Source of the DNA: Anaerolineaceae bacterium
Lineage (GTDB): Bacteria > Chloroflexota > Anaerolineae > Aggregatilineales > Phototrophicaceae
Reading direction: 5' to 3'
Length of the DNA stretch: 64,000 nt
Assembly: GCA_020634165.1 (NCBI GenBank)
Contig: JACKCF010000009.1
Span: 1 to 64,000 of the forward strand
A program made the translations under genes and the position numbers. Positions within the stretch are counted from its first letter, which is position 1, and the number at the start of each line of letters is the position of its first letter. Positions 35,480 to 42,874 of this stretch are shown here, piece after piece. The notes beneath the pieces were generated by a model. It ran no database searches and was not told the DNA's origin. It saw only the letters and a list, made by a program, of their open reading frames with translations.

Positions 35480-36202
35480 ATGAAAAAAGTTGTCGTAATG
35501 CTCTTAGCGCTGGTCGCACTCGTTGGCAGTGCTTTTACGGCCAGCGCTCAAGATTCTTTAAAACCCGGTGATACCGTCGAAGGTGAAATCACCAATGACA
35601 CCTATGCAGTAAGCTATGAGTACGTTGGCATTGGTGGCGAAGTAATCATCGTCGACCTTTTCCCAGTCGATATCCTGGCTGACTACGACAACCCTGCCAT
35701 CATCATTCAGTTGAATGGTGAGGAACTGCTCCGTTATGATGGTTACGGCGACACGACGGTTGTCACCCAACTGCCGGAAGATGGAACTTATTCTATCATC
35801 GCCAGCCGCCGTGACGATGCTGACGGCGACAGTGTTGGTGAATACACATTGACGCTACGCAACCCAACACCCATTGCCTTAGGCGAGCCTGTCAACAACA
35901 CCATCGACAGCGAAACCATTCACTATTATGTGTACGATGGTGCCGATGACTTCATGCTGTCATTCGCTCGTCAGGGTGACTACGCGCCACAGGTCAGCAT
36001 TAATCTGGTTGATGAAAGTGCTACCCCTGGTCGTCTTTCCGCTGTTGCGGCTATGGGTGGTGGCCTGGTAACACGTGGCACAATGGGCGTTATCCCAGGT
36101 GGCGACCTGTATGTCATCGCTGTTGAAGAACCGCTTTTCTCCTTCAGCTTCGGCAACCCTACTGCTGAATATGCTCTGGGTCTGTACGTCCCAGAAGAAT
36201 AA
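35480..36202 (+). CDS. Small secreted PPC-like beta protein
   Basis: 240 aa. The signal peptide is clear (VVVMLLALVALVGSAFTASAQ). The mature part has two PPC-like beta modules: GDTVEGEITNDTYAVSYEYVG with LPEDGTYSIIASRR, and GEPVNNTIDSETIHYYVYDG. There is no cysteine, anchor or catalytic motif. The GDTVxGxI and DGxYxxxA pattern is common in Chloroflexota secreted proteins; it probably binds polymer or supports folding of surface assemblies. GAGAGGAAG precedes ATG 35480; its own promoter and terminator make it monocistronic. Confidence 0.7.
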   Translation: MKKVVVMLLALVALVGSAFTASAQDSLKPGDTVEGEITNDTYAVSYEYVGIGGEVIIVDLFPVDILADYDNPAIIIQLNGEELLRYDGYGDTTVVTQLPEDGTYSIIASRRDDADGDSVGEYTLTLRNPTPIALGEPVNNTIDSETIHYYVYDGADDFMLSFARQGDYAPQVSINLVDESATPGRLSAVAAMGGGLVTRGTMGVIPGGDLYVIAVEEPLFSFSFGNPTAEYALGLYVPEE

Positions 36203-36223
36203 ATTAGTCTAGCTAGACCATTG

Positions 36224-36256
36224 AAAAGGCCGTCCAATACGGGACGGCCTTTTTTA
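36224..36256 (+). terminator. Intrinsic terminator after the small secreted protein
   Basis: AAAAGGCCGTCC (36224-36235) pairs with GGACGGCCTTTT (36242-36253) and is followed by more T residues. Confidence 0.9.
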
Positions 36257-36574
36257 TTTCCTACGATTCATTGTGTTGTTTGTCACATACCCCCAATTAT
36301 TAGGGGTTCAATGAATGGCTTTGTCGGCGTATCGTTTGTATAAATTGGACACAATGCAAGACCTCCGGCACTTAACAGAATTCTATTTACCACTGTGTCC
36401 AGTTTCTAATCAGTATCTATAGTGATCAGCAGGCAATTGCCCTGCATTTGAACTATAATCGGTTAGCCTACGAGCTTTTTTCCCATGTCTGAATAAATGT
36501 ATCGAGCTGATGGTACGATCTAGACCATCTAGGGCTGGATTGTTTAATCGCGAACGACCACTAAGGAAGTAGGT
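36257..36574. promoter_or_regulatory. Gene-free region with inverted repeats before the P-type ATPase
   Basis: There is no ORF on either strand. Three inverted repeats are visible. A 10-bp stem with ~40-nt loop joins 36344-36353 and 36394-36403 (core TGGACACA/TGTGTCCA). GGCAATTGCC (36432-36441) is a perfect palindrome within a longer imperfect GCAGG/CCTGC dyad. GATGGT/ACCATC lies at 36509-36514 and 36524-36529. A TATAAT (36454-36459) lies just after the palindrome, with no good -35 box. Likely control region for the ATPase. Confidence 0.45.
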
Positions 36575-39500
36575 ATGGATCAATACTATCGTTTAGAAGC
36601 AATTGAAGCGCTTGAGCAGCTCAACGTTGACCGCGAGACGGGGTTGTCGAGCGCAGAAGCGGCCAAACGCCGCGAGCAGTATGGCCCTAATGAACTCCCC
36701 CGTGATGAAGGCATCAACTGGTTCCAGCTCATATCTGGTCAATTCACTGATCTTATGGTCATCATCCTGATCATTGCCGCAGTGATTTCTGCGTTGCTGG
36801 GCGAAACAACCGATGTTGTGGTAATTCTTATCATCGTTGCACTAAACGCGGCACTAGGCATTTATCAGGAGTATCAGGCAGAACAGGCGCTGGCTGCACT
36901 AAGCGCCATGCAGGTGCCGATGGTACGTGTCAGGCGCGACAATGAAGTGCGCCAGATCAGCGCTGAAGAGTTGGTCCCTGGTGACATCGTGCTGCTAGAA
37001 GAAGGGGACCGTGTTCCAGCAGATGGCCGCCTCATTGGCAGCATCAACCTCAGAATCGAAGAAGCGGCTCTAACGGGTGAGTCTGTCCCTGTGGACAAGT
37101 TCACGGCAGCGCTGAAAAGCGAAGGCGAGCCGCCGCTCGGTGACCGAGCCAATACGGCCTATATGGGCACATCCGTGACATATGGTCGCGGGATTATGTT
37201 GGTCACTGAGACTGCCCTGCGTACCGAAATCGGTAAGATCGCGGGTATGCTGATGGGCGTTGAAGAAGGAGAAACACCGCTACAACGTCGGCTGGACCAA
37301 CTGGGTAAAGTGCTGGCAGCAGGAGCGCTCATCGTCGTTATTATCGTCTTTATTGTCGGTGTTGCTGTACAGGGTATCGCCCCGGACCAGATGTTCCTGA
37401 TCGCAGTTTCGCTGGCGGTCGCTGCTGTGCCTGAAGGTTTGCCGGCCCTGGTCACTATTGGCCTTTCCCTGGGTGCCAGCAGAATGGTCAAGCGTCACGC
37501 ATTGATACGCCGCTTGCCAGCAGTTGAAACACTGGGTTCCGTTACAGTCATTTGCTCCGACAAGACGGGCACATTGACCAAGAACGAAATGACAGCGACA
37601 TTCCTGGCCCTGCCTGGGCGCGATGATGTCAATGTCAGCGGCATCGGATATTCACCAGAGGGTGCATTTGTCGAAGAAGATGGCGATCTGCTCGATCCAA
37701 CGCAAGATCAGGCAGTCGGTCGTTTCCTGAAGGCGATGGCGCTATCAACCAATGCCTTCCTGGAGCCTATCGACAGTGGCAGCGTCAATGTTGTCGGAGA
37801 TACAACAGAAGGCGCGCTGCTTGTGGCGGCTCGTAAAGTCGGCTGGACACGCGAGAATCTTGAGCAGCATCTGCCGCGTGTCGCGGAACTGCCTTTCAGT
37901 AGCGAGCGCAAAGCCATGACAACCGTCCACGAGGTGGTCGGTGAAGATACGCTGTTCGATAACATGAATTTCATTTCGATTACCAAAGGTGCGCCTGATC
38001 GTCTGATTGCTTGGGCAACCCAAGAGCATCTGCCAAGTGGGCCACGCCCGCTGACACAAGAACGACGCGAACGCTGGCATGCGGAAATTGATGAGATGGC
38101 CAGTGAAGGCTTACGAGTGTTGGGCGTGGCCTACCGAGATCATCAAGATCATCCAGGCGAAGTTCTTGATGAAGACATCGAGCGCGAACTGATCCTGCTT
38201 GGTCTGGTTGGCATCCTTGATCCGTCACGGCCAGAAGCTAAAGAAGCTGTTCGCGTTGCTAAGAATGCTGGTATACGGACGATCATGATCACAGGTGATC
38301 ACGCCCTTACGGGTGAAGCTATCGCCCGCGATCTGGGCATCCTGAGCGAAGATCAGCATGCAATCACGGGACAGCAATTGGATAAGATGAGCGACCAAGA
38401 AATCGTCGCTGCCCTGAAACAAACTTCGTGCTTCGCCCGCGTATCACCCGCACACAAGCTCAAGATCGTCAAGCTGCTACAGGATAACGGTGAAATCGCT
38501 GCGATGACCGGCGATGGCGTCAACGATGCGCCAGCACTGAAGCAGGCTGATATTGGTGTAGCGATGGGCATCACTGGCACGGAGGTCAGCAAGGGTGCTG
38601 CCGAAATGGTACTGACAGACGATAACTTCGCATCTATCGTCTCTGCCATCGAAGAAGGTCGCGCTATTTACGACAACATACGTAAGTTCATCAAGTATCT
38701 GCTTAGTTCCAATGTTGGCGAGATTCTCGTCATGTTTGTTGCCCTACTGATGAACCTGCGAGTTCCATTGATCGCGATTCAGATTCTGTGGATTAACCTC
38801 GTTACAGACGGTTTGCCAGCCATTGCACTGGGATTCGAGGCCGCAGAAGAAGGCGTTATGCGCCGCAAACCCCGCCCCAAAGACGAAAGCATCTTTGCCG
38901 GGGGTATTGGGCGCCATATCATTATGATTGGTATTCTGATCGCGATTGTGACGTTGTGGGGCTACATCTGGGGCCATACACACTATGGTATGGAAGCCTT
39001 TAGCCCGACCCTGGGAATCGAAAAATTCACGTACGATGATCTTACCGATCTGGTTGATGCAGAGTTGGTCCCTCTTAATTGGGATGATCTCTCAGAAAGC
39101 CAACGTCAAGCTGTCTTGCTGGAAGAATATGCAACGTTAAACGAAGCTGATCTCAATGAGATTCTTCCTGATGTCCAACTGCCTGAAGATTGGGACAATC
39201 TCCCTGAAGAAGAACGCGCAGCGTTCTTTGGTGAGGGCGAAGGCGCGCATATTGCAATGCTTGAACATGGTGCCGAAGAAGGTATCATCGGACAGGCAGA
39301 ACGCATTCCTAGGTCGATAGCCTTCACTATCCTGGCCTTTACGCAGATGTTTGAAGTGATGGGCATCCATGCCGGAGACCGCATCTCGTTCTTCCGCAAG
39401 GGATTTGGCAAGAATAACCTGCTGCTTGGCGCGGTGGTGAGTACATTCCTGCTGCAATTGGCTGTACTTTATGTGCCGTTCCTACAGTCTGCTTTCCATA

Positions 39501-39640
39501 CTGCCCCACTAGCTGGGCCTGAACTGCTCGTCAGTCTGATCCTGGCATCAACGGTCTTGTTCGCTGTTGAATTGGAGAAGATCATCAATCGGCGGGAAGC
39601 CGACGAAGAACACTACACTTCTGTACAGGCCACAGCCTAA
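36575..39640 (+). CDS. P2-type Ca2+-transporting ATPase with a large acidic insertion
   Basis: 1021 aa, SERCA/PMR1-like. It has an N-terminal cation ATPase domain, the actuator loop EAALTGESVPV, phosphorylated Asp329 in CSDKTGTLT, and the hinge MTGDGVNDAPALKQADIGVAMG. Ion-site residues are present: M4 VAAVPEGLPA, M5 SSNVGEILVMF, M6 WINLVTDGLPA. It would pump Ca2+ (or Mn2+) out of the cytoplasm. Residues ~802-905, in the M7-M8 extracytoplasmic loop, hold an extra ~90-residue Asp/Glu-rich helical segment not usual in the family. AAGGAAG lies 6 nt before ATG 36575. Monocistronic, with a terminator. Confidence 0.92.
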   Translation: MDQYYRLEAIEALEQLNVDRETGLSSAEAAKRREQYGPNELPRDEGINWFQLISGQFTDLMVIILIIAAVISALLGETTDVVVILIIVALNAALGIYQEYQAEQALAALSAMQVPMVRVRRDNEVRQISAEELVPGDIVLLEEGDRVPADGRLIGSINLRIEEAALTGESVPVDKFTAALKSEGEPPLGDRANTAYMGTSVTYGRGIMLVTETALRTEIGKIAGMLMGVEEGETPLQRRLDQLGKVLAAGALIVVIIVFIVGVAVQGIAPDQMFLIAVSLAVAAVPEGLPALVTIGLSLGASRMVKRHALIRRLPAVETLGSVTVICSDKTGTLTKNEMTATFLALPGRDDVNVSGIGYSPEGAFVEEDGDLLDPTQDQAVGRFLKAMALSTNAFLEPIDSGSVNVVGDTTEGALLVAARKVGWTRENLEQHLPRVAELPFSSERKAMTTVHEVVGEDTLFDNMNFISITKGAPDRLIAWATQEHLPSGPRPLTQERRERWHAEIDEMASEGLRVLGVAYRDHQDHPGEVLDEDIERELILLGLVGILDPSRPEAKEAVRVAKNAGIRTIMITGDHALTGEAIARDLGILSEDQHAITGQQLDKMSDQEIVAALKQTSCFARVSPAHKLKIVKLLQDNGEIAAMTGDGVNDAPALKQADIGVAMGITGTEVSKGAAEMVLTDDNFASIVSAIEEGRAIYDNIRKFIKYLLSSNVGEILVMFVALLMNLRVPLIAIQILWINLVTDGLPAIALGFEAAEEGVMRRKPRPKDESIFAGGIGRHIIMIGILIAIVTLWGYIWGHTHYGMEAFSPTLGIEKFTYDDLTDLVDAELVPLNWDDLSESQRQAVLLEEYATLNEADLNEILPDVQLPEDWDNLPEEERAAFFGEGEGAHIAMLEHGAEEGIIGQAERIPRSIAFTILAFTQMFEVMGIHAGDRISFFRKGFGKNNLLLGAVVSTFLLQLAVLYVPFLQSAFHTAPLAGPELLVSLILASTVLFAVELEKIINRREADEEHYTSVQATA

Positions 39641-39657
39641 GTGCAATCAATTCAACG

Positions 39658-39689
39658 AAAAAGAGCGTCCGTCATTGGGCGCTCTTTTT
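39658..39689. terminator. Bidirectional terminator between the ATPase and nusB
   Basis: AAAAAGAGCG (39658-39667) pairs with CGCTCTTTTT (39680-39689). It serves the two converging genes. Confidence 0.85.
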
Positions 39690-39701
39690 GATTTGGTTTT
39701 T

Positions 39702-40310
39702 TTAGGATGAGCTTGGGGGTTCTGTCGCCGGCTCACCATCAAGCTGTTCTGTATCGTCTTCGTCAGACAGGTCGTCTTCCACGAAGATTTCGGCATCAGA
39801 AGCTACAAATCCTTGGCGAAGGTCATCAATGTTCTGCGCAATGGTACCCAGTACGCCATTTACGAATCTTGCAGAGCCATCGGCACCAAAGAGCTTGGCT
39901 AACTCCACAGCTTCGTCGATAGCAACCCCAATGGGGGTACGTGTACCAATGGCCATCTCAAAGAGCGCAATCCGCAGGATGTTGCGGTCAACGATTGCAA
40001 TCTGCTGTAATGGAAATTCAGGAGCGTAAGTCTGTAAGACGGCATCCATCGCTTCGCGGTTGTCTAGAATGCCCGTCACCAGCCGACGAACGTAGCTACG
40101 GACCTTACGAACTTCTTCTTCGTGGGTCAGCATGTTCTGAAGGACTTCGCCAGGGAGATGGTTTGCAGCATCAATCTCGTAAAGCACCTGTAGGGTCACG
40201 CGACGGGCTATACTGCGATCAGTAGACGGAATCGTATGTTCAACGACTTCTCTATCTACAATGTCGTCACTATCAGGGTCGAACTGTATAAAATCGTAAT
40301 CGTCAGTCAT
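39702..40310 (-). CDS. nusB: Transcription antitermination factor NusB
   Basis: 202 aa, of which residues ~30-165 form the all-helical NusB fold: ARRVTLQVLYEIDAANH, QIAIVDRNILRIALFEMAIG, and TPIGVAIDEAVELAKLFGADGSARFVNGVLGTI. NusB with NusE (S10) binds boxA RNA during rRNA transcription. An acidic N-terminal extension (~28 residues) and an acidic disordered C-terminal tail (~35 residues) exceed the usual ~140 residues. Divergent from the leader RNA/small-protein locus. Confidence 0.9.
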   Translation of the reverse strand: MTDDYDFIQFDPDSDDIVDREVVEHTIPSTDRSIARRVTLQVLYEIDAANHLPGEVLQNMLTHEEEVRKVRSYVRRLVTGILDNREAMDAVLQTYAPEFPLQQIAIVDRNILRIALFEMAIGTRTPIGVAIDEAVELAKLFGADGSARFVNGVLGTIAQNIDDLRQGFVASDAEIFVEDDLSDEDDTEQLDGEPATEPPSSS

Positions 40311-40496
40311 GTAGAGTTACACATATTTGCAAGCCGTTCAGCTAGACAGGAAGTCTACAACACGTTTAACATTTTAGCTATGTCCCGTTCAAAAATTCAG
40401 TCCAACTTCAGTTTGTAGCTGATACAGGATTGACCCTTGTGACCCTTTAAAACATTAAAAAAACGATAAAACCCCTATATCACACCCCAGGACCTC

Positions 40497-40526
40497 TTGA
40501 CAGCGATTTATGACCTATGATATGAT
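40497..40526 (+). promoter_or_regulatory. Strong promoter of the leader RNA locus
   Basis: A perfect TTGACA (40497-40502) is 18 bp from TATGAT (40521-40526), one mismatch from TATAAT. Transcription should begin near 40533. No start codon with a ribosome site lies nearby, so the first ~350 nt are untranslated. Confidence 0.65.
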
Positions 40527-40532
40527 AATTAT

Positions 40533-40768
40533 GTCTTAGCCATATTCGCGTGCTTGAAAGGAGCACCGCACATGTTGCTGAATTGTGTAGATAAGTTTGG
40601 AACAATTGAATATCTAGCAACAATGTGCCCGATGGCTTGTTGAGTAAGCGTTAAATCCTCTACAGCCACGGGAATGTTCGCGGCTGTTGAATAAGTACCT
40701 ACCCCATCGAAATCCATTCACAGCAAATGTACGAAGATACAGCCGCCTCATAACTGTCGGCTGTTTTT
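40533..40768 (+). ncRNA. Candidate structured leader RNA with alternative terminator/antiterminator hairpins
   Basis: About 235 nt with no convincing ORF. Long imperfect hairpin: CACAT-GTTGCT (40569-40579) with AGCAAC-A-ATGTG (40616-40627). The same 5' arm can instead pair with CAGCAAATGT (40721-40730). Second set: ACAGCC (40662-40667), CGGCTGT (40681-40687), ACAGCCG (40739-40745), CGGCTGT (40758-40764). Arms 1-2, 2-3 and 3-4 can each pair, and only 3-4 forms the terminator. CGATGG (40630-40635) can pair with CCATCG (40704-40709). This is the layout of an attenuator or riboswitch. It matches no RNA family I know; a free-standing small RNA is the alternative. Confidence 0.5.
40739..40768 (+). 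terminator. Intrinsic terminator inside the leader
   Basis: ACAGCCG (40739-40745) pairs with CGGCTGT (40758-40764) around 12 nt and runs into TTTTT. The 5' arm can also pair with 40680-40687 (8 bp), which would prevent termination. Confidence 0.65.
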
Positions 40769-40809
40769 CATTAGGTTGAGTCACCGACCCTGAGTAGCAG
40801 CCTCCGTAC

Positions 40810-40835
40810 AACGAGCAGAGCAAAAAAGGCTCGTT
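40810..40835. repeat. Inverted repeat before the first small gene
   Basis: AACGAGC (40810-40816) and GCTCGTT (40829-40835) form a 7-bp hairpin with an A-rich loop, about 54 nt before ATG 40889. No T run follows, so it is probably an RNA structure in the 5' untranslated region. Confidence 0.5.
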
Positions 40836-40888
40836 ACCAGCAACAAAACTCGACTCTGGCGCAAGTCAGATTATCTGGAGACAAACTC

Positions 40889-41116
40889 ATGAATACTGGT
40901 GCTAAACAATATCAGTACGAATTGACCAAGCAGTATCAGCGAGAGAATGAACGCAAGGCCAATCAGCATCGTCTGGCGTATGAGTCACATCGCAGTGAAA
41001 AATACGTCAGTGCCCTGCCGAATCTTCTCGAACGGCTGATGAACAGCCTGGCAAGTCAGAATTCGCATGCGCCCGCAGAACGTCGTCAACTACGTTTGCG
41101 CCGTCGCACCACCTAA
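40889..41116 (+). CDS. Small basic protein of unknown function (first of a pair)
   Basis: 75 aa, ATG 40889 with GGAGA 8 nt upstream. Family not recognised. It is strongly polar and helical: Gln/Tyr/Lys/Glu-rich to residue ~35 (YELTKQYQRENERKANQH), then LPNLLERLMNSLASQ, then a basic tail (RRQLRLRRRTT) that could bind nucleic acid. No signal peptide, membrane helix or cysteine. It lies downstream of the leader RNA and 37 nt before a second small gene of similar character. Confidence 0.6.
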   Translation: MNTGAKQYQYELTKQYQRENERKANQHRLAYESHRSEKYVSALPNLLERLMNSLASQNSHAPAERRQLRLRRRTT

Positions 41117-41153
41117 ACATTGCAATCAAGGCATCAACAACGGAGACATCAAC

Positions 41154-41324
41154 ATGTTCTACACGAACCTAGAGGAACATCGCGCTCGGCTGCGCTACAT
41201 GGAAATACGTGCTGAGAAAGAACGCGCAGGCCGCGAAATCGCTCAGATCAATGGACGCAATGGCTTGCGCAAGGCAGTTGGCCGCGGAATGATCTACTTC
41301 GGCAAACAACTCGCTGCCGAGTAA
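41154..41324 (+). CDS. Small basic protein of unknown function (second of a pair)
   Basis: 56 aa from ATG 41154, which has GGAG 8 nt upstream; the open frame extends farther 5' but overlaps the previous gene in another frame and has no ribosome site. Family not recognised. An amphipathic helix rich in Arg/Glu (NLEEHRARLRYMEIRAEKER) is followed by a Gly-rich basic segment (INGRNGLRKAVGRGMIYFGK). No signal peptide. Likely co-transcribed with the 40889 gene and ended by the 41336 terminator. Confidence 0.6.
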   Translation: MFYTNLEEHRARLRYMEIRAEKERAGREIAQINGRNGLRKAVGRGMIYFGKQLAAE

Positions 41325-41335
41325 AACGAACGAAC

Positions 41336-41357
41336 AAGGGCACTACGGTGCCCTTTT
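41336..41357 (+). terminator. Intrinsic terminator after the small-protein pair
   Basis: AAGGGCAC (41336-41343) pairs with GTGCCCTT (41348-41355) around the tetraloop TACG, followed by TT. Confidence 0.8.
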
Positions 41358-41368
41358 CCATTCTAGAA

Positions 41369-42379
41369 TCAAGATGAATCACTAGATTCAAGCAAGGCCG
41401 GATTCTTTGAGGGGGGTATAGAAATGACTTCAGGCTGGCGCCTGTTCTGATTCCAATGAATCTCAATCAGCCATTCGTTCAACCTGGCACAGAGTTCCGC
41501 GCTGATCAGGAAGATGGAGGCGATAAGAAATGCCCAGAAAAGCAAAACAATACCCACAGCGATACCGCCATAGATAACAGAAAAACTGCTCAGATTGCCG
41601 AGGTACCATTCAAACAGAGCTTTTGCGATCTCCCAGCCTGTTGCGCCAAACACAGCCGCTGGCCAAACCGCATCCCAATGAACACGCCTAGCAGGTACAT
41701 AGCGGAACAACAAGGCAAAAATCACAAGGTTCAGGCCAAATGGTAAGAACCATGATCCGATTGTAAGCCAGACGTTTAATTCAAGAGAAAGCGCTTCTAA
41801 AAGCCGCAGTACACCTGACGTCACGAATGAGGCCAGTACAAGCACTACCAGCGTCAACCCCATAACCAAAGCCAGCAATCGCATACGCCAGATACTACGG
41901 ATGGCAGGAACAGCAAAGATCGTATCCAGCGCCAGAGTAATATTTGAAAAAAGGCCCGTAGCCGACCAGATCAGGCCGACAACAGCCACCACGCTGAACT
42001 CTGTGCTTTGTTTGACTGCGGCACCAACCGTACTTTGAATATTGCTGACGGTCGATGCTGGTAGAAAAAGCCCAAGCCCATTGGCGATTTGTTCCTGGGC
42101 AACGGCTGGCCCGACTAAACTGCCGATCCATATTGCTAATAACAATACCAGCGGGAAAACTGAGAAGATGGCATAGTATGCCAGCGCAGCCGCCTGACGT
42201 GATCCACCACGCAGGTAGTTGCGGATCGCACGCCAGATATAGCTCGGCAGCAACTGTGTTGCTTCACTCCGCTGCGACCAAAATTCCTGCCAATGGTCTC
42301 GTATGTAATTTCGTGTTTTGTCGATTGTTTGACGTAGCATCCCGTCATAAGCCATTCTGCGATTTGCCGCTTTTGACAA
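41369..42379 (-). CDS. YihY/BrkB family inner membrane protein
   Basis: 336 aa. It starts with a cytoplasmic basic segment, then the family mark GSRQAAALAYYAIFSVFPLVLLLAIWIGSL, and about six membrane helices including LALVMGLTLVVLVLASFV and VIYGGIAVGIVLLFWAFLIASIF. This family was once called ribonuclease BN in error; its true role (transport or membrane assembly) is unsettled. The start is uncertain: TTG 42379 has GGGAAG upstream, while ATG 42355 and ATG 42340 are internal alternatives. Divergent from the small membrane protein at 42457. Confidence 0.85.
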   Translation of the reverse strand: MSKAANRRMAYDGMLRQTIDKTRNYIRDHWQEFWSQRSEATQLLPSYIWRAIRNYLRGGSRQAAALAYYAIFSVFPLVLLLAIWIGSLVGPAVAQEQIANGLGLFLPASTVSNIQSTVGAAVKQSTEFSVVAVVGLIWSATGLFSNITLALDTIFAVPAIRSIWRMRLLALVMGLTLVVLVLASFVTSGVLRLLEALSLELNVWLTIGSWFLPFGLNLVIFALLFRYVPARRVHWDAVWPAAVFGATGWEIAKALFEWYLGNLSSFSVIYGGIAVGIVLLFWAFLIASIFLISAELCARLNEWLIEIHWNQNRRQPEVISIPPSKNPALLESSDSS

Positions 42380-42456
42380 TTTCTTCCCGTTTGGATTGTA
42401 TTTATGATGATATAATACAGCGATGTTACCGTAAATCTTGCGTTGGAGCCGCGATT

Positions 42457-42858
42457 ATGGAAGAACTGCTCGGACAAATCGGCAATGCCTTGCGCCCGGA
42501 ATCGTTGGGTGATTGGTTCGTCTACTTGCTGCTGATCATGAATTTTCTGGTTCTGGTCATCACACCAGAGAAGAATGATCGCGCTAATTATATGATTGTC
42601 GTTGTATTGTTTGCCTGTGTTGTGGACCTCATGCGTGGCAGCAATGGGTCCGTCATCCCTGTGGATGGTTTCGATGACCTCGGTTTCGGAACAATGATGA
42701 CCCACGTGATTATGGGTATCGTACCATTCCTGGCTGCGGGTGCTATCCGTATTACAGGCCGTAAAGGCCGGATGTCTGTCCCACTGGCTGTTCTGGCAGG
42801 CGTTTTCGGTGTGGTCTACGCTGTATTCGCCTTCGTAGCACCGAATGTTGTCTACTAG
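42457..42858 (+). CDS. Small integral membrane protein of unknown function
   Basis: 133 aa from ATG 42457 with GGAG 8 nt upstream; the frame is open far upstream but that part overlaps the divergent YihY gene. Family not recognised. Four hydrophobic segments are visible: WFVYLLLIMNFLVLVI, YMIVVVLFACVVDLM, MTHVIMGIVPFLAAGAI and PLAVLAGVFGVVYAVFAFV, joined by short polar loops. No catalytic motif. It converges on comEC with a 16-nt gap. Confidence 0.7.
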   Translation: MEELLGQIGNALRPESLGDWFVYLLLIMNFLVLVITPEKNDRANYMIVVVLFACVVDLMRGSNGSVIPVDGFDDLGFGTMMTHVIMGIVPFLAAGAIRITGRKGRMSVPLAVLAGVFGVVYAVFAFVAPNVVY

Positions 42859-42874
42859 TTGAAAGCACTCAGCT

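Noticed and set aside
40533..40768. 6S RNA, tmRNA, SRP RNA or RNase P RNA in the leader
   Set aside because: None of the conserved sequence marks of these RNAs that I know are present, and the terminator/antiterminator layout points to cis regulation instead.
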